Shown here: positions 33,777-45,912 of the stretch, piece after piece
Layout: every line of letters starts with the position of its first letter
Numbering within the stretch: the stretch's first letter is position 1
NCBI RefSeq assembly: GCF_905171775.1
Contig: NC_053493.1
Coordinates: forward strand, 248,650,438-248,714,437
Direction of reading: 5' to 3'
Origin: Rana temporaria
Taxonomy: Eukaryota > Chordata > Amphibia > Anura > Ranidae
DNA: 64,000 bases
Notes under the pieces: generated by a model
The model's input: the letters and a program-made list of their open reading frames with translations, nothing else
Databases searched by the model: none
What the model was told of the DNA's origin: nothing
Program-made: the position numbers and the translations under genes

Positions 33777-34501
33777 GGCCGAGATTCAGTGAGATCGGCG
33801 TATCTTTAGAGCGGCATCTGATATGCGCTACGCCGACGTAACATAGAGAGGCTCGTACTGTATTCACAAAGCACTTGCTCCCTTTCTTGCGCTGGCGTAA
33901 TGTAAAATGGCCGGCGTAAGCCCGCCTAATTCAAAGTAGCAAGGCAGTGGGCGTGTTGTATTATAATGAAGCGTGACCCCATGTAAATGCATTGCCGAAC
34001 GAACGGCGCATGCGCGCGCATGCTCACAATCACGTCAAATTTACTCCCAAAGATACACCGGCTCAATGCCTGTGACGTGAACGTAACCTACGCCCAACCC
34101 CATTTACATACGACTTACGTAAACGACGTAAAATTCGACGCTTGTTCCGACGTCCATACCTTTGCATTACTTGCGCCTCATATAGCAGGGGTAACTTTAC
34201 GCCAGACGTACGCTTTACGTAAACGGCGTAGCTTACTGCGACGGGTTCAAGTACGTTCGTGAATCGGCGTATCTAGCTCATTTACATATTCGACACGTAA
34301 ATCAACGGAAGCGCCCCTAGCGGCCAGCGTAAATATGCATCCAAAGATACGACGGCGTAGGAGACTTACGTCGGTCGTATCTTGGCAAAATTCAGGTGTA
34401 TCTTGTTTCCTGAATACAGCGCATAGAAAGGACGGCGCATCCTTGAACTTACGCCGCGTATCAACGGATACATCAGCGTAAGTTGTCTGTAAATCCGGGC
34501 C
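33777..34501. mobile_element. ~725-bp Harbinger MITE in the TTAA element
   Basis: Ends GGCCGAGATTCAG and AAATCCGGGCC; flanks TAT and TAA within GACACTAT...TAAAACTTTTGC, which matches the uninterrupted family sequence GACGCTATAACTTTTGC as I recall it. GC-rich body with ACGTAAACGACGTAAA motifs. Confidence 0.75.
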
Positions 34502-34586
34502 TAAAACTTTTGCACAAACCAATCAATATACACTTATTGGGATTTTTTTTTTACCAAAAAAATGTAGCAGAATACATATTGGTCTA

Positions 34587-35118
34587 AGGCTCCATTCACA
34601 CCTAGGCGTAGGGCGTACAGGCGTTTTTACAGGCGATTTTTACCGACGTTTTTGTCGCGCGTATATGCGCGTATGCGTGCATTTTCGCACAGTGGCGTTC
34701 GACGTTTTTGTACTTTGTCTTTTTCCATATTAGCCAATAAGAAAAATGATCATCCCTGACATCACTTGTTGCTCTCCTAGGAATTTTTTATTCCTCTTCC
34801 TGGGTGAATATACCTCTTCCGGATTTCAGCAAAACAGGCGTCAAAACGCTTGTACAAGCGCGTGTTTACGCGCAATACGCGCGTATCAGGCGTTTTACAT
34901 TGACTTCAATGTAAAAAAAAAACGCTCAAATACGCGCATATCGCGCGCTAGGAGCGACAAAAATGGGTCCGGAACTTTTTTGAGCTACAGGCTACAGGCT
35001 ACAGGCGTTTAGGCGTTCAGATGTGAACCATCCCCATTGCCTTTCATTACTTTTCGTCCCTCTGGCGTTTGTGCGCGTCGCGCTACAGGCGTAAAAACGC
35101 CTAGGTGTGAATGGAGCC
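34587..35118. mobile_element. Palindromic Harbinger-type MITE (GGCTCCATTCACACC)
   Basis: 532 bp with perfect ends GGCTCCATTCACACCTAGGC and TAA duplication (34584-34586, 35119-35121). Interior rich in CAGGCGTTT/ACGCGCGTAT. Related in style to 25476-25792. Confidence 0.9.
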
Positions 35119-35217
35119 TAAATTAATAAAAAAAATATTGGATGTGTTTAGAGCAGAAAGTAACAAATTTTGTTTTTTTGTCATTCTTTGTTGATAGCGC
35201 AAAAAATAAAAAACACA

Positions 35218-35948
35218 TAGCTAGATTCAGAAAGAGTTAAGCCGGCGTATCAGTAGATACGCCGTCGTAACTCTTAATCTAAGCCATCGTACATTTAAGT
35301 GTATTCTCAAATTGAGATACACTTAAATGTAGCTAAGATACGACTGCCTGCACCGTCGTATCTTAGCTGTCTAGTTCCGCCGGCCGCTAGGGGCGTGAAT
35401 GCTAATTTACGCCTAGAATGCGTAAATCAGCAAGATACGCCTATTCACGAACGTACGCTTGCCCGTCGCAGTAAATATACGCCGTTTACGTAAGGCGTTT
35501 TCAGGCGTAAAGTTAGTCGAACAAAAAGCTGGCCTAGCCAATGTTAAGTATGGACGTCGTTCCCGCGTTTAATTTTGAAAATGTTACGTTGTTTGCGTAA
35601 GTCGTCCGTGAATGGGGCTGGACGTAATTTACGTTCACGTCAAAACCAATAAGTCCTTGCGGCGTACTTTGGAGCAATGCACACTGGGATATGTCCACGG
35701 ACGGCGCATGCGCCGTTCGTTAAAAACGTCAATCACGTCGGGTCATGGTTTATTTACATAAAACACGCCCACCTCTTCACAATTTGAATTAGGAGCGCTT
35801 ACGCGGGCCCATTTACGCTACGTCGCCGTAACTTAGGAGGCAAGTGCTTTGTGAATACAGCACTTGCCTCCCTGACTTACAGCGACATAGCGTAATTACG
35901 CTACGCTACGCCGGCTCAAAAATACGCCGCCCTACGTGAATCCAGCTA
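35218..35948. mobile_element. ~731-bp Harbinger MITE (TAGCTAGATTC ends)
   Basis: Ends TAGCTAGATTCAG and GTGAATCCAGCTA with ACA duplication (35215-35217, 35949-35951); removing it restores AAAACACAGAGGTGATC of the host element. A variant of the GGGCCAGATTC family with TAGCTGGATTC ends. Confidence 0.85.
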
Positions 35949-36134
35949 ACAGAGGTGATCAAAATACCACCAAAAGAAAGCTCTGTTTCTGTGAAAAAAA
36001 GGACATACATTTTATTTGGGTACAGTGTTGCACGATCTCGAAACTGTCAGTTAAAGTAACGCAGTGCCGTATTGCCAAAAATGGCCTGGTCAGGAAAGGG
36101 GGTAAACTTTTCAGAGGTGAAGTTTTTAAGCTCT

Positions 36135-37598
36135 GGTGCCAGTTACTTTGCAAGAAGGAACAGCTTATTTGCTTTTGTAACCCCATTGCACATCACATGA
36201 AAGAACAGTGTTTAATTTTAGTAATTTGGCATTGTAGCATTACATAGATATGGGCTTATTCTATATAAGAATAAAAAAAGCTAAGTACTATTACTAATCT
36301 GGCTGAAGTAAAGTGAATTCTGATTGGTTAATAAAGGGTTACAGCACATGTGTTTGTGCTTACTCCTTGCACCGTTTCCCAAATAAGCCCTGTAATGTTT
36401 CTGCCCATTTGCATTTCAGCCCTCTTCTGTTGTTTGCAATTACTGAACAGGTACTGCAAGTCAATAAACATCTCTGCCGGTCACCAGGTGTTCAGGGTTT
36501 GCTCAACACCTGCACATCATTTTCTGTAGATCACTCATGAGATATGCTGTTAAACATTTAGCTTCCTTCCTGCCACAGACCAGGTATCCATACTAAATGA
36601 CTTAAATATAAATAACAAGCTTCCCATACTTGATAAATATGTTAGCTATAAAATCTTGCTGACAAGGTATACGCCATAAAATGCATGTTTTATTTTAGCT
36701 TTTAGCTTTATATATGAAACTGTACACTTGGTTTTTCCAGGGCTAAATCATGCCATTACAAGTAGTGTCAGAATTTAGCGTACAGCTAGTATACAGATGA
36801 TGATCTTTTAAGCTGATCGTTAAAATATTTCTACACATACACAAAAATGCATACTTGTTAAAACAAACCCTACAAAAAAAAACTGCAATTGGTGTTTTCA
36901 AAAACAACTAGTGGCTAGCTTTTGTACCAGTCTAACCCTTTATAAAAAAAAAATGCCAGCATGTAAACAGGTTTTTATGTAAGATAGGAGCAACAATGCT
37001 TCAGTCTGTCATTGCTTCTATCTATCACCATAGAGTAGGATCACCCTGCCTGTGTTGGTGCAATGTCTGTTCATGCAGCCTTGTATAATACTTTTGTCTA
37101 TGATGCTATATTTCCATCCATAGTACCTGTCTGGTTCTCTAATTAACCTATGTGTTAAGGCTCATTAACATATGAAATCACTTTTTACAGAGCAATCAGT
37201 CATCACTTGAATGAGGTAATACTACATTATATTGAGGTTTAGAATTTGTAATGCTATGTGCACATAATTCAAATTGCCCATGATGCCTTCAGAGAAGGTC
37301 TATAGTTTGCAGTGGGTACCAACATGTTGTTACCATAATTTAAACCACGTGTTTCAAGCAAAGTTTTTACTACTTCATGTTAGGTGTAGCCACGTAATAA
37401 CTAATTTACTTTAAAAAACGTATAAAGATTCCTTTAGTAAAAAAAAGTCCAAGTAATAGCATGCTAAATGTGTTGCCTATAGATATTAAATCAAAAATCT
37501 TTGCTAGCCTGAAGTACACTCTGAATATTGTTGTAGATTAATGCACTTTGTGCTTTACTCCTTGTACTGTTCATTGCATAAGGCTGGTAGAGTTCTTG
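36135..37598. other. Repeat-poor stretch, no gene seen
   Basis: About 1.5 kb of AT-rich sequence without recognisable ends or coding signal; one of the likely unique segments. Confidence 0.4.
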
Positions 37599-37601
37599 GT
37601 A

Positions 37602-38731
37602 GACATGTGCACACTGAAATATTTTGTTTCGGAAGTTTGTTTTCGTCCGAAAAATAAATATATTTAGTTACTCCCGAAATTAGTTTTTATTTATTTTGTT
37701 TCGTAATAAAATGCATTTGTCCGAAAATCCGAATTCATTTAGGTCGAATCTGTCAATTGAAGGCTTATGGTGTCTGTCGAATGTTCTAAGATGATTCAAC
37801 GGAGCAGCTAAACTGTACGACGCCGCAATCATACATTTCCGGTCGAATGTTCCGCCTACAAGCTATAGTAGAATTCTAATGTTGTATGACACTAGTAATA
37901 ATTATATTTATACATTATTACATATAGAAGAATAGCAAAAACGTATAAATTATTAATACTAGTCAACCAACATTCAAATTCTTCTATAGCCTATAGGCGG
38001 AGCATTTGACCGGAAATGTACGATTGCGGCGTCGTACAGTTTAGCTGATTGTTGAATCTTCTGAGGCCCCGTACACACGACCGAGTTTCTCGGCAGAATT
38101 CAGCCAGAAACTCGATCGGAGCTGAATTCTGACGAGAAACCCGGTGTGTGTACACTTTCGGCCGAGAAAGCCGACGAGTTCTCTTTGTTGAGCCAAATAG
38201 AGAACATGTTCTCTATTTCCTCGTTGTTCAATGAGGAAAGTTGGCTCGCCGAGATCCTTGGCGGCTTCACACAGAACTCGACGAGCAAAACGATGAGTTT
38301 TGCCCGTCGAGTTCCTCGGACGTGTGTACGGGGCCTTAGAACTTTCGACAGACACCATAAGCCTTCAATGACAGATTCAACGTTTGTATGTTTTTCGCTG
38401 CTTCATCAAATCTTCGTCGTTCATGTCGAATGGTCTACCCCAACACTGTCAAATCTTTTCTCTTTATGTAGAATAATCTTGAACTAATAGAGTTAAGGTT
38501 AGGCACATTCGACCACAGGTTCGATAGACACAGATTGCTATTGTCAGCGTCATGTCGAATCTCCAATCTATAATCGAACTGTTGTAGCAACGAAAATGAA
38601 AATAAAGCATTTTTATGTTGGATCTTTCGGATTGCGGATTCTGCGTGTTCGTTTTCGTTTGTTAAGACGATAACGAAAATACCAGAAATTCAGGACCAAA
38701 ATGCATTCGGACGTAAACAAATGCACATGTC
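37602..38731. mobile_element. TA-flanked GACATGTGCA element, inverted copy
   Basis: Ends GACATGTGCACACTG and AATGCACATGTC, TA flanks (37600-37601, 38732-38733). Same family as 26991-28171 in opposite orientation; central CTATAGTAGAATTCTAATGT arm shared. Contains the MITE at 38065-38335. Confidence 0.75.
38065..38335. mobile_element. Harbinger-type MITE with paralogous empty site
   Basis: GGCCCCGTACACACGACCGA and the reverse complement at the right. Flanks TGA and TTA. The sister element has the uninterrupted sequence GAATCTTCTTAGAAC at about 27987, showing that the target was TTA and the left copy has mutated. Interior GACGAG/CTCGTC pairs. Confidence 0.85.
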
Positions 38732-38735
38732 TAGT

Positions 38736-39479
38736 TCGTGGTACACAACCAGATTCCAAAACTTTGCAATACTAACATAACGAAACACATTCTTAAAACC
38801 TGTCTACGTATAACATGCTGCAATTTTTCTAACAGATTTTGTGTTGGCCCATTAACAATAGCGCTATCTCTTTAATCCATTTAAATGCTGCAATTTGAGT
38901 TGGAGATAATTGAGAACAAATGTATATTTAAGATTTCAGCACTACCCTAGTATATACAATACATCTGCATTTTAGTAATTAGGCAGACATTTAGTGGACA
39001 AATCTGTATCTTGAGGCCATAACTTGGTAGGCTCTTAATCTCTTCTGAATCTTACATTTCATGCCATTTTTTTTTTTTCATCTAGCTAGTCAGTTAATCA
39101 AAGTCCAAGTATGGTCAAGCTGAAGTCATGAGACATTTAATGTTTGCCACTGGGCTTATCTGGGAAAATGGGTCTCTTTATTTAGATTAGGATTGCAATG
39201 TAATTAAAAATCATGTTTTGAACTAAGTCAGCACATATAATTGTAAGTGATTCAAATCAGCTTCAGGGTGTTCCTTGAATGACTTGCATTTCATTTTCAT
39301 TTAGTGCTCTTTGTAAACAGCACTGTACTGCACATTTCTTAAGACTGAAAGAGCAGTCAGTGACGGAATCCCCATAGATCTTACAGAAAATCCATGAACT
39401 TTCAATGGCTTACAGTAGTTATTCTCCAATGATCTACATGACCTGCAGGTTAGTTTGCTGGCCGTACTTTGAATAGATG
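38736..39479. other. No gene or clear repeat seen
   Basis: AT-rich sequence with no recognised structure. Confidence 0.4.
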
Positions 39480-39483
39480 TATA

Positions 39484-40396
39484 TGTATCACTACCCCCGA
39501 AGGAGCTGCTGGTTTAGATTTAGGCCTGCCGTTATCTTACTGTTCCATACGTTTGTCTCAGGGGTTCTTCTTGAAGAGTTGTCAATTAGAAATGTCTGCA
39601 CCAACACGAAGTCTCTTTCAAGGTTTTTATTGAACAACGTTCTCCAACAGAGGGGTAGAGGGACGGGGAGACTAAGGTACCTTTGCTTTGCGGATCACGG
39701 GTACAAACTTAAATCCAGAGGATTAACTTGGTTCCATGCTGGATTCCAGCAACCAACAGATAGGCTCATTCTGACGGGCCTAGCAGCTGGTGCGAAGCTT
39801 GCTAAAGTCTCTGCCACAGACTCAAAAAGTTTGTCGGGCCGTCCCACAATCTTCTGCCACAAGATCGTGCGACTACTCACGCACTTTGTAGAAATTTCTA
39901 TAGAGTACACGACTCATGGTGCCATGAATCTTTCAGCCAACCCGGCAGCACAGTGAGGTAAAACTGGCAGGATAAGTCCTTCAATTGAATCCCAGTGGTT
40001 CAGCTCCCTTGACGTAGGAGAGATAGTGAAGGAACATCCTTGGACTCGTAGGCTCCGGAAGCTTCCAAGCCTACTCTCAGTTACGAAGCCTCGGGCCAGC
40101 CGGCCCCGAGACCACAAACAGCTCACACATACCTGAGGCCAGGAGGGTCATCAGGTCAGGATCGGAAGACCCTGCCTAACTGGTTTCCGTTCCTTAAGTA
40201 CCCTCTTCCAGAATGCACAGCGGGTTGACCACGCCCCCTGAGCCACTTCTGGAAAGAGGTATCCAATGCATCCAGCCTGCTGCCTTTCCAAACTTGACCT
40301 GCGGTGACAGCGACACCCACCGTCAAGGGGAAAACTACCGCTCAGACAATTATTATTTAACACGTAGCGCCCCCTCAATGGGAGCAAGGCGCTACA
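39484..40396 (-). mobile_element. Solo LTR (TGTAGCGCC...GATACA)
   Basis: On the minus strand it begins TGTAGCGCC and ends GGGGGTAGTGATACA; TATA duplication on both sides (39480-39483, 40397-40400). A minus-strand AATAAA lies at 39631-39626. The final CCAGCAGCTCCTTCGGGGGT matches the end of the LTR at 47515-48545, so the two are one family. No internal retroviral or Gypsy coding region adjoins, so it is a solo LTR. Family (Gypsy or ERV) not decided. Confidence 0.75.
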
Positions 40397-40400
40397 TATA

Positions 40401-41545
40401 GAAAGGCTCATTCACACTTACAGCAGTCCTTACCACATCTCTGAAAAAATCATAGCTGGTCAATCACTTTTTGGTGATGGTTGACAGGTGTCTCTAGTGA
40501 TATGTCACACATCTCAACATTATGCATTACACATTTTTGCATGGTGGTTGTGGTGTGGGCCCATTCACTTGAATGGGTCATGTTCGGTGTCAGAACTGCC
40601 CATTAGATGCAACATGTGGCATCATTTTTTCCCCAAGGTGAAGCATTACAGCCGCAGCATGTGTACAACCCCATCCAACCAACATTAAAGTTTAAGAAAC
40701 TTGGTAAACTGGCTGCTCACACTGCCATGTGAACTAGCTCTAATACATTCCCTGTGTATATGTATTACAATATTCAAGACAGGTAGTTTTAACCATTGAT
40801 GAAACCAAAGGCTACATGCTTTGAAATCCAAGGGCATTTCTAATATCTTGTATGATAGTATATTATGTAGCATGTGTTCACAAAATTAGCTGTCATATAA
40901 AAGTAGCTATTAAGCATTGCCAATCATAATTAGCAAATCTGAGAGCTTTATAGCTTATCCATTATCATTACTGACCTTTTGGTATCCCCTGTAGGGATTG
41001 TTACTGAATTGGTCCGGCATCCCTTCCCAGGAAGATTGCCAGTACTTCCTTCCTTTATAGCACAGTCTTGTCTTAAAATTACTATTATTTGCACTGCAAA
41101 GTAATTCACAGAAAGAGCAATTTAACAATGCCTTGTGTGTAATTTAACAACAATAGTCCAAGTTAATAGAATATATACACAGTATGTGTAGTAGATTAAC
41201 ATTTTTAAAATGGCATACTTTAAGGTTGATTCATTGGAGCATATTTATTTTTTTACTGTATATACTGTAGTGTGAATGCTGATTGAGCATGGTAAGTGAA
41301 GTTGTACATACTGTATTTCAATAATTCAAGTAAAATTCCTTTTTTTTTTTTACTTTCCTTGCACATAATTTTGCATGCAAATTGAGCAAAGCTTTACATT
41401 TATTGAGTAACATTTCCCTTCCAAATAAAAAAATGTTTTCTAGTCCTTGAACAAATCAGCACATGCACACTGCAGCATACCTGATTGGAGCCCTGTGCTG
41501 CTTCTACCACTCCCAATTTAAGATTTTTTTTTTGCACAGGGAGTG
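40401..41545. other. No gene or clear repeat seen
   Basis: AT-rich, with a short T-run near 41339. No ends or coding signal recognised. Confidence 0.4.
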
Positions 41546-41551
41546 TATTAA

Positions 41552-42041
41552 AGCGGCGGTTCACCCACACTAACAACATTTTACCATTAAATTAGGCATA
41601 GTAGCGCGAGCTACAGTATGCCTGTATTGATTTTTTTATCCCCGTACTCACTGTGCAATCCTCTATAGAAGATTCCGACTCCCCGCAGGGAATGGGCGTT
41701 CCTATCAAGAGGGAGGATGATTGATGGCCGGCTATGGCACGTCACGCTCCTCGAAGATAGCCGGAACAGGTCTCGGCTCTTCACGGCGCTATACGGCGCC
41801 GTGAAGCGCCGAGTCCTATTTCGGCTATTTCCGGAGAAGCGTGACGTGCCATAGCCAGCCGTCAATCATCCTTCCTCTCGATAGGAACGCCCATTCCCCG
41901 CGGGGAGTCGGAATCTTCTATAGAGGATTGCACAGTGAGTACGGGGATAAAAAAATCAATACAGGCATACTGTAGCTCGCGCTACTATGCCTAATTTAAT
42001 TCTATAAAAAAAAAAATGTTTCATTAGGGTGAACCACCGCT
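41552..42041. mobile_element. 490-bp foldback TTAA MITE (AGCGGCGGTTCACCC)
   Basis: TTAA on both sides (41548-41551, 42042-42045). Ends AGCGGCGGTTCACCC and GGGTGAACCACCGCT; nearly the whole element is one inverted repeat (e.g. GTAGCGCGAGCTACAGTATG mirrored by CATACTGTAGCTCGCGCTAC). T2/Kolobok-like. Same family as 43050-43551. Confidence 0.9.
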
Positions 42042-42654
42042 TTAACTAATGTCAAGTCAAATTTAGATACTTACACTACTTGCATTTACAAATACATTTA
42101 GTCAATACAGAGCCAAATTGCATATTTTAGATCTTCCTGGAGTTCAGCTTGAAGTTTCAAATCTAAAACGAAAAGTAAGATGGTTCTTGGCACAGTAAAG
42201 CTTATGAACAGAAGTTTTTTACGTGGCTCATTCTATCACATGAATAAATCTTTGACACAGAATAAGTCAACTCAATACTTTCTCCTTCTTCTCACTTCTA
42301 AAACACTGCTGAATGGGCATATGCCAGCATGTACAAAACCTTGTGGTCCTGAACTGATGTTAGAAAGCCAGTTCGTTTCAGAAAACCTTGTTTTGGTCTC
42401 CCCAAAATCTTGCAAAACTGTAGCAAGAATTTTGGAAGAATTTTTCCCATTAAACTATATGTGAGTCTTAAAATTGTAATATAAGGCAACATTTTTGTGT
42501 ATGAAAAACATTAAAAGGAGAAAAGGAGAAACTGAAGTCCATTGATCTTTCCAAAGAATGGCTGTGCTGGGGAGGGCGGTTCAGTTTAAGTCTGACCATT
42601 GAAGGACAGCAGGCTGTGCTCCCAACACAGCCAGAAAACTGAATATTCTTTTAA

Positions 42655-43045
42655 CCACTTGCTTACTGGGCACATAAATGTATTTTGGTGGTATTTGATC
42701 ATCTCTGTGGTTTTTATTTTTTGCGCTATAAACAAAAAAAGAGCGTCAATTTTGAAAAAAACACAATATTTTTTTTACTTTTTGCTATATTAAATATCCC
42801 ATTTAAAAAAAAAAAAAAGTTAATGGTGGTTATCTGTGATTTTTATCAGAACTGCGATATTACACATCGGACGCTTTTGACACATTTTTGGGACCATTCA
42901 CATTTATTCAGTGAACAGTGCTATAAAACTGCACTGATTACTGTATAAATGTGACTGGCAGGGAAGGGGTTAACACTAGGGGGCCTCCCGGACCTGTAGA
43001 GCCACCTTGTGGACGGCATTCAGCTATGGCACAGGTCCCAAGTAG
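42655..43045 (+). mobile_element. TTAA-family element (CCACTT ends), shortened
   Basis: Starts TTAA-CCACTTGC (TTAA 42651-42654) and ends AAGTAG-TTAA (43046-43049). Shares TATTTGATCATCTCTGTGG, TTTTTTGCGCTATAAAC and CATCGGACGCTTTTGACAC with 45913-46860, but is less than half as long owing to internal loss. Confidence 0.75.
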
Positions 43046-43049
43046 TTAA

Positions 43050-43551
43050 AGCGGTGGTTCACCCTCCTTCGCATCATTAGACCATTACATTCGGCATCGT
43101 AGCGCGAGCTACGGTATGCCGGTCTTAAATTTTTAATCCCCGTACTCACTGTGCTATCGATGATTGAAGATTCTGACTCCCGCGGGGAATGGGCGTGCCT
43201 ATGGAGAGGGAGGATGATTGACGGCCGGCTCTGGCACGTCACGCTCCCCGAAGACAGCCGGAGTAGGTCTCGGCTATTCACGGCGCCTGCGCACAGGCTA
43301 TGCGCAGGCGCCGTGAATAGCCAAGCCTATTTCGGCTATTTCCGGAGAAGCGTGACGTGCCAGGGCCGGCCGTCAATCACCTTCTCTCACCATAGGAACG
43401 CCCATTCCCCGGATTCTTCAATCATCGATAGCACAGTGAGTACGGGGATAAAAAATGTAAGACCGGCATACCGTAGCTCGCGCTACGATGCCGAATGTAA
43501 TGGTCTTATAAAAAAAACATTTTTTTTTTTTTAACAGGGTGAACCCCCGCT
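43050..43551. mobile_element. 502-bp foldback TTAA MITE (AGCGGTGGTTCACCC)
   Basis: TTAA 43046-43049 and 43552-43555. Ends AGCGGTGGTTCACCC / GGGTGAACCCCCGCT with long inverted arms (GTAGCGCGAGCTACGGTATG and mirror). At its centre GCGCCTGCGCACAGGCTATG is a further palindrome. It shares its left TTAA with the preceding element. Confidence 0.9.
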
Positions 43552-43555
43552 TTAA

Positions 43556-44364
43556 GGATGTGCTCTCATGCCTTGTGTGGTCAGTTTGAAATAGGAAAGC
43601 AGTGGAGGGGGCAGGATCACAAGATATTTCACACACAGGAAGCAATACAAAGAGAGCAGGATAATGTTTAACATAAATACATGGTACAACAGACACCTGC
43701 CAGAAATATGAATTGTTGAGTCAACATATTCTTTAAAATAAGCTGCCTTCAAAGAAATACAAAGGCTGAGTTTACAAAATGTCTTCTTACTGAGTCCTGA
43801 GCTAAAAACGTATACTGACAAGAAAAATCATAAGTCTGTATCTGTAGACTTGTCCGAGATTCAAAGTACTGAAGAAACTTTTTTTTTTGCAGAATTAAAG
43901 GTCAGCAAGGTCATCCGCCAAGTTTCTCTTTGAAGAAACCTGTAATGTAGAACATGGGAGCTGCCACCAATGACTGTTTTTTTTTAAAGTGCAAGCTTTG
44001 GTGTCACCATTGTTATTGTGTCTTCATTACATAGATATGGAAATCATGAAGGTTGTTAGGGTTCCTGCATGTATTGCTGTTGGAAAGAAATTACATAGCT
44101 GTTTTGTATGATTTTTATTTTTTGTAAGCAGTGTCTATCACTGTAAGCACCGTAGCTACACCATATTTCTGTTGTACCCAGAGATCTGTGGGTATGTTGT
44201 ATATGTTTCAGAGCTCATCCACATTTGTGTATTGTGATAACAAGTACAGAAAAGTATGCTTTACGTACATGACCATAGAAATGTATGTGTACATGAAGGG
44301 CACCCCAGCACACTATACAGTAGAGTTCACGAATGTCGCAATGCAGTACACCACATCACAATGC
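43556..44364. other. No gene or clear repeat seen
   Basis: No terminal repeats or coding signal recognised. Confidence 0.35.
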
Positions 44365-44372
44365 ACCACAAC

Positions 44373-44841
44373 CAGGGGTGTATTTAGGTTTTGTGCTGCC
44401 CTAGGCCTGACTAAACTCGTGTACCCCCTCATTTAAATATGACACACCCCTTCCTGTCAAGGCCACACCCCTTTCGGTTTAAGACCCACCCTGAAATTTT
44501 CAAGTGGGGACACTAGTTCTGATGGCCTGGGGGGGGGGGGGCAATGGATTCCCTTAATTTGCATAGATTTCCTTTCACTTCCTGTTTAGCTATGGGGCAG
44601 GAAGTGAAGGGAAATCTCTGCAATGGGACAGGGATGGTAAAAAATTAGAATTCCCCCCCCCCCACAGTTGCAGAATGCCAACTGCCCACATACTGGAAGC
44701 AGTGCGGCCGATTTATGGGGGCGCTAAACTAATTTGCCCAACAGTGTAGCACAAGCCGGCGGGGACACTGTCCGTGCTGCCCCCCTGCAAAGTGCTGCCC
44801 TAGGCCTGGGCCTTGTTGGCCTAGTCCAGGATACAGCTTTG
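44373..44841. mobile_element. hAT MITE (CAGGGGTGTATTTAGG)
   Basis: Left CAGGGGTGTATTTAGG, right CCAGGATACAGCTTTG. Flanks ACCACAAC (44365-44372) and ATCACAAC (44842-44849), an 8-bp duplication with one mismatch. The segment GTGCTGCCCTAGGCCTG occurs near both ends in direct orientation. Two C/G homopolymer runs (44529-44540, 44655-44664). Confidence 0.65.
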
Positions 44842-45457
44842 ATCACAACAGAAAGCTTCAGTGTAAATGAGCCCTTCCATATATGCTGTATCACAACAGT
44901 AATCTGATGTGAAGTATATTCATTAAAGTGTGCACTCCCCATTACAAGAAAACATTTATAAAATAATATGAAATCAATAAACAAATCCCATCTTCTCTAT
45001 ATGTGCCTGTCAGTGTGGTGGTCACAGTTGCCAAAGAGGGAGGGAGCTCACTGATAAAAGAGTGTCAAAAATGGCCTATCCGTCCTCAGTGTCTAGCACC
45101 GACAGATTCATGTACCTGTCACAAATAGGTACATGAACTGTCTGCAAGCACCAACAATTTCACTGCAGCGTCCAACAAATTATCTACAACACCCTTTATG
45201 AATTCCCCCAGTGTTTTTATTTATGAGATCTCTATTCATCCAGCAACTATGCCACAGGATGTTTCGCATCTTAACATTCCAAGGTGGTTTTGCATATTTC
45301 TTACATGAAGTCTTTTTTGCAGTATGTATGTTTTTAGCAATAGTAGTAGCATTCTGAAAGATTTGTACTGAGCAAAAAGAACTCAGAGCATGCCCAGAGC
45401 AAGCAAGCAATATTGTAAACTCTGAATCTACAGAGAATACACAGTAGGCACATTTAA

Positions 45458-45908
45458 AGGGGTTGTAAAGGTACCATTTTTTTTTCTAAATAGCTTCCTT
45501 TACCTTAGGTGCAGTCCTCCTTCACTTACCTCATCCTTCGATTTTGCTTTTAAATGTCCTTATTTCTTCGGAGAAATCCTCACTTCCTGGAGTGTTGTGC
45601 TCGCCCCCTCCCTTGGACTACAGGAGAGTCAGGATGCCCACTAACACACAGCTCCTTTCTCTATCTGCAACGTAGAGAGCGTCCTGACTCTCCTGTAGTC
45701 CATGGGAGATGACGAGCATGACACTCCACACCAGGGAGAAAGCCTCACATTACTGTGTGGAGTTACAGACAGAAGAACAGGAAGTGAGGATTTCTCAGAA
45801 GAAATGAGGACATTTAAAAGCAAAATGGAAGGACGAGGTAAGTGAAGGAGGACTGCATTAAGGTAAAGGAAGCTATTTAGGAAAACAAATTGTACCTTTA
45901 CAACCCCT
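45458..45908. mobile_element. T2/Kolobok-like foldback MITE (AGGGGTTGTAAAGG)
   Basis: TTAA 45454-45457 and 45909-45912; ends AGGGGTTGTAAAGGTAC / GTACCTTTACAACCCCT. Inverted arms include CTTCACTTACCTCATCCTTC and mirror. Adjoins the next element with a single shared TTAA. Confidence 0.9.
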
Positions 45909-45912
45909 TTAA

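Larger units (their letters stand above)
33226..36130 (-). mobile_element. TTAA-family element carrying three MITEs
   Basis: Reverse-oriented copy of the family at 42655-43045 and 45913-46860. Shared landmarks are CACTGATCACTGTAATAACG, GTGTTGAAAGTGTC, CGCTGATCGCCGCCATTACT, AACTTTTGCACAAACCAATC, GCGCAAAAAATAAAAAACAC and CAGAGGTGATCAAAATACC. It is split by three insertions at 33777-34501, 34587-35118 and 35218-35948; the four remaining pieces join in correct order. The outer ends are degraded, so the borders are approximate. Confidence 0.75.

Noticed and set aside
39477..39956. 159-codon plus-strand open frame
   Set aside because: Antisense within a solo LTR; no domain.
42180..42464. 94-codon plus-strand open frame
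   Set aside because: No splice context, no recognisable motif, composition like flanking DNA.
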